Positions 55,243 to 63,516 of a DNA stretch of 64,000 bases are shown here, one piece after another; position 1 is the stretch's first letter; each line of letters begins with the position of its first letter. The notes below the pieces were generated by a model, which worked only from the letters and a program-made list of their open reading frames with translations, was not told where the DNA came from and did not search any database. Location of the stretch: NCBI RefSeq assembly GCF_000316665.1, contig NC_019678.1:5828001-5892000 (forward strand), read 5' to 3'. This DNA is from Rivularia sp. PCC 7116. GTDB taxonomy: Bacteria; Cyanobacteriota; Cyanobacteriia; Cyanobacteriales; Nostocaceae. Both the position numbers and the translations under genes were made by a program.

Positions 55243-56106
55243 GTGTCAAACCCAAAAGAAGCTCCGCAAACTCAACTTCCTTCTTTGATTAAAAAAGCTT
55301 CTTGGAATGGTATTAATGTTGAATATGGTTTGTTAGATGCTGTGGGTGAGTTTGATTTTGCTATGCCCAAAAATGCTATCAGTATTGCTTTTGCTCCTCA
55401 CGATAAGGTAACTTGGTCGGTTGATGGTGGTTCTAGTAAAACAACTCGATTACCTGCTGGCAGCGCATTTATTTATGGAAACCGTAACTTTGTTTGGCAC
55501 AAGCGGGAAAGACACAGCGAATATATTAATATCATGCTCGAACCCCAGTTTTTAGAGCAAGTCGCTTCAGAAAACGATATATCTACTCCCGTTGAAATTC
55601 AGCACAAAGTTATTTTTCTCGACTCTACTATTCTCCAAGTTGGGCAATTGATGAAATCAGAAATTCTTAACGGTGGGGTTGCCGGAGAGCTTTATACAGA
55701 ATCATTGCGGAATTTACTGGCAGTTCATCTGCTGCGAAATTACACAGAAACCTCAGAAAAACAGCAGTTAGAAGATGGTGCCCTTGATGGCTTAAAGTTG
55801 CAGCAAGTAAAAGATTTTATTGAAGATAACTTAGCAGAAAGTCTGACAATAGCCGATATAGCTGCGGTGTTGCATATGAGTCAGTTTCATTTTGCTCGCG
55901 TTTTTAAAGCTGCAACTGGAGAATCACCTCATCGTTATGTGACGCAAAGACGCATGGAAAGAGCTAAGGTTTTGCTGGAAGTAACTAAATTCCCGGTAGC
56001 AGAAGTCGCTTATCGCGTCGGTTTTTATAATCCCAGTCACTTCACTTCGCAGTTTCGCAAATATATGGGAATGACACCGAAGAAGTATCGGGATGGGAAT
56101 TGGTAA
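55243..56106 (+). CDS. AraC family transcriptional regulator
   Basis: The 287-residue protein starts at GTG 55243, with GGGGAAA upstream. An N-terminal cupin-like sensing domain (about 15-160) precedes two helix-turn-helix units: SLTIADIAAVLHMSQFHFAR (about 200-219) and FPVAEVAYRVGFYNPSHFTS (about 250-269), ending GMTPKKYR as is usual for the family. The ligand is unknown. The target might be the neighbouring PadR/SnoaL/DoxX genes. Confidence 0.92.
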   Translation: MSNPKEAPQTQLPSLIKKASWNGINVEYGLLDAVGEFDFAMPKNAISIAFAPHDKVTWSVDGGSSKTTRLPAGSAFIYGNRNFVWHKRERHSEYINIMLEPQFLEQVASENDISTPVEIQHKVIFLDSTILQVGQLMKSEILNGGVAGELYTESLRNLLAVHLLRNYTETSEKQQLEDGALDGLKLQQVKDFIEDNLAESLTIADIAAVLHMSQFHFARVFKAATGESPHRYVTQRRMERAKVLLEVTKFPVAEVAYRVGFYNPSHFTSQFRKYMGMTPKKYRDGNW

Positions 56107-56242
56107 TTGGGGATTGGTAATCGGTAATTGGTAATGGGTGTAATGATTTATGGCTCTTACCTTCTTTATTCTTCCTCCTAACTCCTTCCTTCTTTTATAA
56201 TTCCCTTCGGCTTCACCAAGTTGAGCGTAATCTACAGCATCA

Positions 56243-57331
56243 TTAAATTGCACCAGCCTCACGAAGCAATTGCTGTACTGCCCAATCCGCTAACATTATC
56301 GGTGTATTACCTTCGTTGTCTGCTTGATTGACATCGGCACCCGCTTCAATCAATGCTTTTACCGAATCGGCATTATCGCAAGCTACAATCAGTGCTGTTT
56401 CACCACTATCATTACGTGCATTGACATCAGCTCCTTGGTTAACTAAAAACTTAATTATTTCAGCACGGTTAGAAGCAAAAAGGCTGCTAGCGATACACAT
56501 CAAGGCTGTTGTACCTTCTTCAAATTCTTCTTCACCACCCAGATTTGGATCTGCTCCGGCATTTAATAACGCTTCTATAACGCTTTTATGCCCGTACATT
56601 GCAGCTAACATTAAGGGAGTTTTGCCGCATTCGGTGATTGCATTCACGTCTGCACCTTCTGCAATTAACTGCTCTACTTTGGCTAATTTACCGTACATTG
56701 CAGCCTCACCAAGTTTTTCTAACAAAGATATATTTTCATCATTATCAATATCATCCTCTATTACTTGAGCCATACCAGCAGAAGCAAGCCCGCTCGTAAA
56801 TTGCAATAAACCGTGCCCTGGGTTGGATTGCTGGCGGATTGTGTATTCATCTACCATGTGGGCGATCGCCAACAAATCGTCAAACATCGTTAGCACTTCA
56901 CCACAACGTTTTTCAAAGTCTTTAACGTAAGCTAAATGCTGTGTTATTAGTTCTGAAATATTTGCACCGGGCAAAGAAACGCGAAATAATCCTTGTTCTT
57001 CATAAGCGTTTTGAATAACTTTTACCGTGGTGGTTGTTAGATAACTGTTATCGGCAAATCTAGAGACGCAATCAATTCCCCCGAAGTTAGATTCTTGTGC
57101 TGTCACTGAAATTGCAAAATGCTTTTCGGGACTAACGTATGCATAAATTTCTATCTGGTGAAATTGCGAGCAAATTAGTTTTCCGACATAAACCATACCT
57201 TGATTAGCTAGTATTTGCCCAATTTCAAGAATGCTCGGATGGACATTTTCTGGTAGCATTTCATATTCTGTACCAAAATAATCTCCACCTTGTCCGCTAT
57301 AAATTAAATGAATCGGTTGTTTTTTACTCAT
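56243..57331 (-). CDS. Ankyrin-repeat protein with a unique N-terminal domain
   Basis: The 362-residue protein has an N-terminal 200 residues without recognised family (soluble, alpha/beta). About five ankyrin repeats follow from residue 210: GEAAMYGKLAKVEQLIAEGA, GKTPLMLAAMYGHKSVIEAL, a divergent GTTALMCIASSLF unit, ETALIVACDNADSVKALIEA and NTPIMLADWAVQQLL. These mediate protein binding. No signal peptide is present. The partner is unknown. Confidence 0.85.
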   Translation of the reverse strand: MSKKQPIHLIYSGQGGDYFGTEYEMLPENVHPSILEIGQILANQGMVYVGKLICSQFHQIEIYAYVSPEKHFAISVTAQESNFGGIDCVSRFADNSYLTTTTVKVIQNAYEEQGLFRVSLPGANISELITQHLAYVKDFEKRCGEVLTMFDDLLAIAHMVDEYTIRQQSNPGHGLLQFTSGLASAGMAQVIEDDIDNDENISLLEKLGEAAMYGKLAKVEQLIAEGADVNAITECGKTPLMLAAMYGHKSVIEALLNAGADPNLGGEEEFEEGTTALMCIASSLFASNRAEIIKFLVNQGADVNARNDSGETALIVACDNADSVKALIEAGADVNQADNEGNTPIMLADWAVQQLLREAGAI

Positions 57332-57360
57332 AGGATTTAAAAATATGATTTTAAACTAAT

Positions 57361-57483
57361 AGGACATACGCAAACGACATATTTTTTCGTAGGGTGCTGT
57401 GACACTTGGATCAATTTTCAACGTAGTATTAACACTTGTGGTGTCACGCACCATCAGAGCCTTATGACAGTTGCGTAAGTCCT
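57361..57483. mobile_element. MITE-like repeat, copy 2
   Basis: The 123-base element runs from AGGACATACGCAAACGACAT to ACAGTTGCGTAAGTCCT; the ends form imperfect inverted repeats. The interior has GTAGGGTGCTGTGAC...GTCACGCACCAT. Its reverse complement aligns with 28275-28394. No coding capacity is present. Confidence 0.7.
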
Positions 57484-57568
57484 GACTAAGAATTAAATAT
57501 TGTCTTAGGATACCTGTTACATCGCTGTAAATTCATACAAGTATTTAAACATAATCAATTACACAATG

Positions 57569-57637
57569 TCATTGCGAGTGAAACGAAGCATTCAGCGTTC
57601 ACCGAAGGTGCGGCTCAGCTGCGGATCATCGCAAGAT
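57569..57637. repeat. Dispersed CATTGCGAGTGAAACGAAG-type repeat
   Basis: This GC-richer sequence contains GGCTCAGCTGCGGATCATCGCAA and faces an ATTGCGAG start, giving an inverted ATTGCGA/TCGCAA pair. It is a common cyanobacterial repeat. The rest of 57484-57818 shows nothing else. Confidence 0.5.
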
Positions 57638-57818
57638 TTAGGACTAATTTTCTTAGCTTTTAATAAGAGTAAATAATTTCGTTTACTTACTTAGACGTAA
57701 CCATAAATTTCAAACCGGATTGTTTCTACAGGTTTATAGCAAGAACCTTTCCTCCCCTGCGAAATATATGTCTAATCTAGTGAATAAATAATTACAAAGA
57801 ACTTGCAAGCAAAGAATA

Positions 57819-58031
57819 ATGAACGAAAAACCACAACAAAATAACAAATCCAACCAAAATCTCTGTCATATCTGTGGTTCCCAAGAGTTTATCTCGGGAA
57901 GAAGTGTAGGCAATCAAAATGACTGGCTGTACTTCCGTTCAGAAGGAGGTTTTTGGGGAGACGGTGAAAAACTTAGCGCTCGTAAGTGCAGTCAGTGTAA
58001 GAATGTACAGTTGTTTACAGATGTAGACTAA
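57819..58031 (+). CDS. Small zinc-ribbon protein
   Basis: The 70-residue protein contains CHICGSQEF (C-x2-C, about 16-24) and CSQCKNVQLF (C-x2-C, about 57-66), a plausible single zinc ribbon, with a Gly/Trp-rich middle. The N-terminus is Asn/Gln/Lys-rich and disordered. No partner gene is apparent. It is probably a real small gene; the function is unknown. Confidence 0.6.
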   Translation: MNEKPQQNNKSNQNLCHICGSQEFISGRSVGNQNDWLYFRSEGGFWGDGEKLSARKCSQCKNVQLFTDVD

Positions 58032-58078
58032 TTATCTGATGATTGAATTGTAATTACTGTTACCTTTTATCTAAGAAT

Positions 58079-58120
58079 AATAATGTAGTCATGGTTATTC
58101 TTCACCACAACTACATTATT
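58079..58120. terminator. Hairpin between convergent genes
   Basis: Perfect 11-bp arms AATAATGTAGT/ACTACATTATT surround a 20-base loop between the zinc-ribbon gene (+) and the mazF-like gene (-). No long U-run follows on either strand, so a bidirectional terminator role is tentative. Confidence 0.4.
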
Positions 58121-58228
58121 TAAAGGAATCTATTTTTGAGTAGTTTTAACAGTTTTTACAGCCATTAATTCCATTAATGTCTGCGATAGTTGAATTGGTT
58201 TCGCTATTTTAATTTCAACAAAATGCTT

Positions 58229-58567
58229 TCACTCCAACCCTAAATGCAGCTTTAACGCTGCATCCACTAAACGCATTATCTCCTGACTCAAACTTCCTTG
58301 TACATCCGCTTCAATACGCTGTTTAGAAATTGTTCTCACTTGATTGGCTTGTACTTTAGAAATTTTTGATAAACCGCTATCCTCTGGCTGCAACAAAACC
58401 TCAAATGGATACACGCGAGCCACACTCGAAGTTATTGGTACAACTGTAATAGTATTAGCAACCTTATTGTTGACATCATTGCTAACAATTAAAACGGGAC
58501 GACGTTTTGCTACCTCAGAACCTACTGCTGGGTTTAAATCAGCGTAATATATTTCACCACGTTTCAT
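58229..58567 (-). CDS. MazF/PemK-type toxin (endoribonuclease)
   Basis: The 112-residue protein has the family start MKRGEIYYADLNPAVGSE, then RRPVLIVSNDVNNKVANTIT, VVPITSS, and LSKISKVQANQVRTISKQRI. These are the conserved strands of the CcdB/MazF fold. It cleaves RNA in the absence of its antitoxin. It overlaps the upstream antitoxin gene by 14 bases in the usual antitoxin-first order. Confidence 0.93.
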   Translation of the reverse strand: MKRGEIYYADLNPAVGSEVAKRRPVLIVSNDVNNKVANTITVVPITSSVARVYPFEVLLQPEDSGLSKISKVQANQVRTISKQRIEADVQGSLSQEIMRLVDAALKLHLGLE

Positions 58568-58778
58568 CAGTTAAACCATCTCCAACGACTCCATCCCAAG
58601 CAGAATCCACCTCATTCGATGCTTCTCTGTATGCTTCTTCAAGCTCTCGATTTCTCAATAATTCTAATGCTTCTTCTATTACTTGAGAGCGAGATTTACA
58701 TTGATGATTAGTTTTATACTGCTCGATAAATTGAACTAAATAGCTCGACAGCGAAATTGAAAGCTTTTCTGAGTGCAT
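58554..58778 (-). CDS. Antitoxin of the MazF-type toxin (ribbon-helix-helix)
   Basis: The 74-residue protein has an N-terminal ribbon-helix-helix pattern (KLSISLSSYLVQFIEQYKTN, SRSQVIEEALELLR), typical of CopG/ParD-like antitoxins that bind their own promoter. The acidic C-terminal tail (ASNEVDSAWDGVVGDGLTDE) would wrap the toxin. It overlaps the toxin gene. Confidence 0.88.
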   Translation of the reverse strand: MHSEKLSISLSSYLVQFIEQYKTNHQCKSRSQVIEEALELLRNRELEEAYREASNEVDSAWDGVVGDGLTDETW

Positions 58779-58864
58779 ATCATCTTTGGTAGGAATAAAA
58801 GGTAATCTAAATTCTTACTACTAATAGTACCTCAACTCTGAGAAAAATTAATTTCAGAAAAACA

Positions 58865-58880
58865 TTGACTGATTGGTTTC
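58865..58880. promoter_or_regulatory. Candidate TetR operator upstream of tetR
   Basis: TTGACTGATTGGTTTC, 20 bases before the TetR start codon, shares 13 identical bases (GACTGATTGGTTT) with 59508-59523, upstream of the first dehydrogenase gene. TTGACT may also serve as the -35 box. Confidence 0.5.
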
Positions 58881-58900
58881 AGTTTTGCTATTGTAATTAC

Positions 58901-59491
58901 ATGAGCAGAGGACCAAACAAAAAATTTGAGCCAGAAATGGCTCTAAGTAAAGCGATGGAGGTGTTTTGGGCGCGGGGTTACGAAGCTGCCAGTCTTAGCG
59001 AATTGCTCCAGAATATGGGCATCAGTCGTAAAAGTATGTACGACACTTTCGGTAACAAGCAAGCTTTATTTCTCAAAGCTTTAGAATATTACGCTCAAAC
59101 TAATCTCCGTTTGATTAAGGAACAGTTGTTAGCATCAGGTTCACCGTTGAGGAATATCGAGCAACTTTTACTAAGTATGCAAAAAACTCACGGTAAATCT
59201 GGCAGCAAAGGCTGTCTTCTGGGTACCTGTACTGCGGATTTTGATACTAGTGATGTCGAAATCGCTCCCGTATTACGTAGTTATTTCAATAGGTTGGAGA
59301 ATATTTACTACGAAGCTATTTCTCGAGCTCAAGCAGCAGGAGAGTTAAGCAAGGAAGCATCACCTCGCGATTTAGCGAGAATGCTGGTTTGTACAACTCA
59401 GGGAATGGCTCTTGTAGGTAGAGTTCTGGATAGCGAAACTATTCCGACTAGTGTTGTCTTAACGACTATTAAGGCTCTGAAAAGGATGTAA
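58901..59491 (+). CDS. TetR/AcrR family transcriptional regulator
   Basis: The start ATG 58901 (MSRGPNKKFEPEMALSKAME) is chosen; the upstream extension overlaps the operator-like site. The 196-residue protein has the TetR HTH at about 25-50 (SLSELLQNMGISRKSMYDTF, GNKQALFLKAL). The C-terminal ligand domain includes GSKGCLLGTCTADF. It is next to two short-chain dehydrogenases and probably represses them and itself. Confidence 0.92.
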   Translation: MSRGPNKKFEPEMALSKAMEVFWARGYEAASLSELLQNMGISRKSMYDTFGNKQALFLKALEYYAQTNLRLIKEQLLASGSPLRNIEQLLLSMQKTHGKSGSKGCLLGTCTADFDTSDVEIAPVLRSYFNRLENIYYEAISRAQAAGELSKEASPRDLARMLVCTTQGMALVGRVLDSETIPTSVVLTTIKALKRM

Positions 59492-59507
59492 TTTTTTTGT
59501 ATTAACG

Positions 59508-59523
59508 TAGACTGATTGGTTTA
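59508..59523. promoter_or_regulatory. Candidate TetR operator upstream of the dehydrogenase genes
   Basis: TAGACTGATTGGTTTA is a near-palindrome (TAGACT...GGTTTA) and shares GACTGATTGGTTT with 58865-58880. It lies 44 bases before the first dehydrogenase start. Confidence 0.5.
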
Positions 59524-59566
59524 GGTTTTTGAGATTGGATAAATAATTAAATAAGGAGAAATAATC

Positions 59567-60316
59567 ATGGGACGTTTAAATAATAAAACTGCGGTTATCA
59601 CTGGTGGAACTACTGGTATCGGTTTCGCATCGGCTAAACAGTTTATTGAGGAAGGGGCAAGAGTAATCATTACTGGAAGAAATCAGGAGAGATTGAGCGA
59701 AGCAGCTGAGAAGTTAGGGAAAAATGCTATAGCAGTTAAAGCAGATGTGCTATCTCTTGCTGACTTGGATAGATTGGCAACTAAAGTTAGTGAAGAATTT
59801 GGTAAGCTCGATGTTCTGTTTGCGAATGCTGGAAGCGGTTACTTTTCTCCATTAGAGCAAGTTGATGAGAAATTTTACGACAATCAATTTGATATCAACG
59901 TCAAAGGTGTTTTCTTTACGGTACAGAAATTAGTAGGATTATTGAATCCGGGAGCAAGCGTAATTCTGAATGCTTCTGCCGTGAATCAGAAGGGAGCAGC
60001 TATGGGAAGCATTTATTTTGCGACAAAAGCGGCGGTGCGCTCCTTTGCTCGTTCCTTCGCAGCGGAATTGGGCGATCGCCGGATTCGGGTTAATTCATTA
60101 AGCCCTGGTATTGTCAGAACTGATTTTCAAAATAAGCTTGATTTACCACAAGGAGCATTTGAAGGATTCATCGATGCAGTTGTACAAACAGCACCTTTAC
60201 ATAGAGAAGGAGAAGTAGATGAAATTGCCAAGGCTGCGGTATTTTTAGCTAGCGATGATTCTTCTTACATGAGTGCTTCTGACATGGTTGTTGATGGTGG
60301 CTATATGAATGTTTGA
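59567..60316 (+). CDS. Short-chain dehydrogenase/reductase (SDR)
   Basis: The 249-residue classical SDR follows a good AAGGAG site. The cofactor loop is TGGTTGIG (12-19), then NAG (87-89) and catalytic S137, Y150 and K154 (YFATK). R38-N39 after the second strand suggests NADP(H) preference. C-terminal SPGIVRTDF and VDGGYMNV are standard. The substrate is unknown. It follows tetR by 75 bases with an operator-like site between. Confidence 0.93.
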   Translation: MGRLNNKTAVITGGTTGIGFASAKQFIEEGARVIITGRNQERLSEAAEKLGKNAIAVKADVLSLADLDRLATKVSEEFGKLDVLFANAGSGYFSPLEQVDEKFYDNQFDINVKGVFFTVQKLVGLLNPGASVILNASAVNQKGAAMGSIYFATKAAVRSFARSFAAELGDRRIRVNSLSPGIVRTDFQNKLDLPQGAFEGFIDAVVQTAPLHREGEVDEIAKAAVFLASDDSSYMSASDMVVDGGYMNV

Positions 60317-60320
60317 TAAA

Positions 60321-60377
60321 ACCTCACCCCTTCCCCTCTCCTTGTTAAGGAGAGGGGTGCCGGAGGCGGGGTGAGGT
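60321..60377. repeat. Palindromic dispersed repeat (ACCTCACCCC...GGGGTGAGGT)
   Basis: The same family as 43055-43112: ACCTCACCCCTTCCCCTCTCC and GGAGAGGGGTGCC...GGGGTGAGGT. It separates the two dehydrogenase genes. Confidence 0.75.
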
Positions 60378-60480
60378 TGAGAGTCTGTATGAATATCGCG
60401 TCTCTACAAACTATTCCGATTGCGGAATGACGATAATCTGCTAATAGTATCTCCAAGTTAATAATTAAAGGAAGAAAACA

Positions 60481-61182
60481 ATGAGTAAACCAGTTTGTGT
60501 AATAGTTGGTGTTGGAGCAGGTAATGGTGAATCTTTTGCTCGTAAGTTTGCGGGTGAGGGTTATCAAGTAGCAATGTTAGCCAGGAATATTGATTATTTA
60601 AATAAATTGAGCCAAGAAATACCTGATTCTAAAGCTTATCAATACGACGTTACAGGAATTGATCAAGCAGCAGAAGTATTTAATAAAATTGAATCGTCTA
60701 TGGGATCAATATCTGTTTTAGTTTATAACGCCGGTGCTGGCGCTTTTGCAAATATAGATGATGCGACAGTAGAAGATTTTCAACGTGCTTGGGAAGTCAA
60801 TAGTAGAGGTTTATTTGCTGTTGCTAAACAAGTAATTCCCCAAATGCGTAAAATCGACGGAGGAAATATTGTGATTATTGGAGCAACTGCATCTATTAAA
60901 GGTGGTGCTAATTTCACTCCCTTTGCTTCAGCGAAAGCCGCTCAACGCAGTTTAGCGCAATCGATGGCGAGATATTTAGATCCGCAAAATATTCACGTTT
61001 CTTATATTATTGTTGATGGTGTCATTTATTCAGAAAAAACTCGTCAATGGATGCCAGATAAACCAGAAGATTACTTTATGAAATCCGATGATATTGCTGA
61101 TTCGGTATTCTTTTTAACTCAACAAAAGCCTTCAGCTTGGACTTTTGAATTGGATTTACGTCCTTTTGGGGAGAAGTGGTAA
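60481..61182 (+). CDS. SDR-like protein lacking the catalytic tyrosine
   Basis: The 233-residue protein has a Rossmann cofactor loop (VIVGVGAGNGESFARKFA, 8-25) and NAG (83-85). At the active site the usual YxxxK is F148-A-S-A-K152, so the catalytic Tyr is replaced by Phe. The rest of the fold is conserved. It may be a reductase with altered chemistry or a binding protein. It lies downstream of an intact SDR, perhaps in the same TetR-controlled group, but a repeat lies between. Confidence 0.88.
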   Translation: MSKPVCVIVGVGAGNGESFARKFAGEGYQVAMLARNIDYLNKLSQEIPDSKAYQYDVTGIDQAAEVFNKIESSMGSISVLVYNAGAGAFANIDDATVEDFQRAWEVNSRGLFAVAKQVIPQMRKIDGGNIVIIGATASIKGGANFTPFASAKAAQRSLAQSMARYLDPQNIHVSYIIVDGVIYSEKTRQWMPDKPEDYFMKSDDIADSVFFLTQQKPSAWTFELDLRPFGEKW

Positions 61183-61380
61183 TTGGTGATTGGGCATTGG
61201 GCATGGGGCATTGTTTAGAGAAGTGACTAACGAGTAGCAAGTAACTAGTAGCGATAAGAGATTTAACGGTTGAGTAGCTGATAATAACAACAAGTGGTAG
61301 TTTACTTGCTACTCATAACTCCTAAATGATAATTCCTAACTTTTAACTGCTCTGGAAACTAGGGGAATAGGTAAATAATC

Positions 61381-62088
61381 ATGTCAAATTTTAACGACGA
61401 ATCAGTTTTAGATAGTTGGAATCAAAATGCCGAATCTTGGATAAGTACGATTGAAAATGATGAAATAGAAAGTCGGAAATTAGTTACGAATCAGGCAATT
61501 GTTGACGCAGTTTTGAGTTATTATCCTAGTTCAATTATTGATATCGGTTGTGGCGAAGGTTGGTTAACTCGAGAATTTAGCGTTAAGGGCATAGAAGCTT
61601 GGGGTGTTGATGGAGTTGATAAGTTAATTCAAAAAGCGCAGTTGATGAATTGTGGAAACTTTTTGGTTGCAAGCTATGAAGATATTATAAATAGTAGTAT
61701 CCCCCCAACCTCCCTTATGAAAGGGGGGCTTTTTAGAGATATTCAGTTTGATGCTGCTATTTGTAATTTTTCTCTTTTAGGTAAAGAAACTGTAGATAAT
61801 TTAATTCATTCAATTTCTAGTCTATTAAAAAACAATCAATTATTATTTATTCAAACGCTTCATCCGGTAATTGGTTGTGGGGAATCAGCTTATATTGATG
61901 GATGGAGAGAAGAATTATGGGATTGTTTTAATTCTGAATTTATAACAGCAGCACCTTGGTATTTTCGTAAATTGGAAACCTGGCTCAATTTATTAAAATC
62001 TGCTGGTTTTTCAATTTTAGAATGTCGAGAACCAATTAATCCCAAAACTAAAAAACCCGCTTCAATTATTTTGATTGCTTCTCACTAA
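61381..62088 (+). CDS. Class I SAM-dependent methyltransferase with repeat-derived insertion
   Basis: The 235-residue protein has motif I IIDIGCGEGWLTREF (about 53-67), then GVDGVDKLIQKAQ (motif II) and FDAAICNFSLLGKE (post-motif). Between them, 61699-61736 contains a palindromic CCCCCC...GGGGGG repeat that adds residues PPTSLMKGGLFRD without a frame break. The C-terminus has APWYFRKLETWLNLLKSAGF, typical of small-molecule methyltransferases. The substrate is unknown. A decayed copy of its 3' end lies at 63244-63381. Confidence 0.85.
   Translation: MSNFNDESVLDSWNQNAESWISTIENDEIESRKLVTNQAIVDAVLSYYPSSIIDIGCGEGWLTREFSVKGIEAWGVDGVDKLIQKAQLMNCGNFLVASYEDIINSSIPPTSLMKGGLFRDIQFDAAICNFSLLGKETVDNLIHSISSLLKNNQLLFIQTLHPVIGCGESAYIDGWREELWDCFNSEFITAAPWYFRKLETWLNLLKSAGFSILECREPINPKTKKPASIILIASH
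61699..61736. repeat. Palindromic repeat inside the methyltransferase gene
   Basis: CCCCCCAACCTCCCTTATGA followed by AAGGGGGGC is the same kind of C-run/G-run palindrome as the intergenic repeat at 63154-63191. It is read through in frame. Confidence 0.6.
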
Positions 62089-62204
62089 GAATTATAGGAT
62101 GTATGACAGATAAAATAAATTATCAAAAATAACCAAAAATTTAAATTATTCCATCATGCATAAATTGATTAACGATAATACCGTACTCTCATGTTAATAG
62201 CACC

Positions 62205-62948
62205 CTAATAAACCTTTTCTTTAACAACAGATTTTTTCAATGAGTATTTTTGATTTTTTGATATTACTAAACAACGGTGAAGAGTAATAATAAATATTCC
62301 TTGTGCAATAATTTTACAAATTTCCTCAACTATGCTGAGGGAACGATGAACTATATAGGCTAAATTTTCGTTAGTAATTATCCAGTAAATAACATCTCGT
62401 GAATCTGTGAGTAAGTCCAAAAATATCATCATAAATGTTACAAACAAAGCCAGACTAAACAAAGGCAAAGCTAATTTGAATTTCCTTAATTCAGATTTAG
62501 CCCAATATACTATTCCTCCACCACATAAAGCATAAAATAAAACAATTAAGCTATCTATTCTATCTGTGTTATTTGTTTCTTGAATTTGAAATACATCATG
62601 AATAAAGAAATCTAAGTTTTCATGAATTTTTAATATCTCATCCAAACCTAGAAATAAAAATCCAAAGCTGACTATAGCCCAGAAGTTATAGCTGCGATTT
62701 TTGTTTGAATCTCTATTTGGATTATTTATAACCGCATTCGATTTCCTCGATTTGTAAATTCTCCAAGCTAAATAAGCTGCAAGTAAAATTTGTAAAAAAG
62801 AAAACCAACTTACATACCCTTTGTCATCAAAATAGCGTTTTGGATCGACGTTTAATAGAAATGCTCGTAGTAAAGCACTTCCGATAATTAAGAATTCTAA
62901 AGTAAATGTGCCTAAAATGACCCTTTTATTTGTACTAGTTTTAACCAT
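62205..62948 (-). CDS. Hypothetical multi-pass membrane protein
   Basis: The ATG 62948 start gives about 247 residues. There are five or six hydrophobic helices (for example LGTFTLEFLIIGSALLRAFL, FWAIVSFGFLFLGLDEILKI, ALFVTFMMIFLDLL). Acidic and His residues at helix ends (DEILKIHENLDFFIHD, DSRDVIYWI, VHRSLSIVEEICK) could bind metal, as in alkaline-ceramidase-like (CREST-type) membrane hydrolases, but this is only a suggestion. The family is not recognised. Confidence 0.6.
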   Translation of the reverse strand: MVKTSTNKRVILGTFTLEFLIIGSALLRAFLLNVDPKRYFDDKGYVSWFSFLQILLAAYLAWRIYKSRKSNAVINNPNRDSNKNRSYNFWAIVSFGFLFLGLDEILKIHENLDFFIHDVFQIQETNNTDRIDSLIVLFYALCGGGIVYWAKSELRKFKLALPLFSLALFVTFMMIFLDLLTDSRDVIYWIITNENLAYIVHRSLSIVEEICKIIAQGIFIITLHRCLVISKNQKYSLKKSVVKEKVY

Positions 62949-63153
62949 CAATAATCACGTCTGTTCGATGCATATCTATATAAATTACTGACTTCAAAAA
63001 GTCAGATTCTACCTAAGATACAGTATTTTTTAACATACAAAGATAATTTTACTATAAATTTATCTTAATCTTTTTTAATCAAATATTAATTATGTTAAAA
63101 ACTTTGCTTATTACCACAGGAAGTTAGGGCGTTGCTGATTAAAAGTATGCCGA

Positions 63154-63191
63154 AGCCCCCCATCCCCCAGAATTGGGGGATTTAGGGGGCT
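63154..63191. repeat. Palindromic intergenic repeat (AGCCCCCCA...TAGGGGGCT)
   Basis: AGCCCCCCATCCCCCAGAAT pairs with TGGGGGATTTAGGGGGCT. The C-run/G-run type is the same as the one inside the methyltransferase gene. Confidence 0.7.
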
Positions 63192-63243
63192 AGTAAATGT
63201 TAGAAAAACAAATTCATATTTCAATTCAGAAATGCCCAAACTA

Positions 63244-63381
63244 GGAATAGTTTTAATTCGGAATCTGAAACAGCACTAACTTGGTATTTTCATCGATTAG
63301 AAATCTAGATAATTCTTCTGAAATACGCCAGTTTTTCAATTAATGATTCGTAAACCTGCTTCAATAATTTCGATTGCTTGG
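63244..63381 (+). pseudogene. Decayed duplicate of the methyltransferase 3' end
   Basis: The sequence TTTTAATTCGGAATCTGAAA, then ACTTGGTATTTTCATCGATTAG, then AAACCTGCTTCAATAATTTC and GATTGCTT tracks positions 61926-62082 of the methyltransferase gene with many substitutions, a stop (TAG) and deletions. It has no start codon or 5' part. Confidence 0.6.
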
Positions 63382-63453
63382 AGTTGCGAGGTTTTCAGAA
63401 TTGAAATTTTATGATGTTAAATCGCTGATTTTTTTAGGGAATACTAGCAATAA

Positions 63454-63477
63454 AGCTCAAATCTGACGATTTGAGCT
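63454..63477 (+). promoter_or_regulatory. 10-bp perfect hairpin before the sensor gene
   Basis: AGCTCAAATC/GATTTGAGCT with loop TGAC lies 40 bases before the GTG start of the next gene. It may be an operator or a leader hairpin. Confidence 0.4.
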
Positions 63478-63516
63478 CAAAACACTTGCTAGTAAGTTTT
63501 TCCAGGGATTTTTGCT

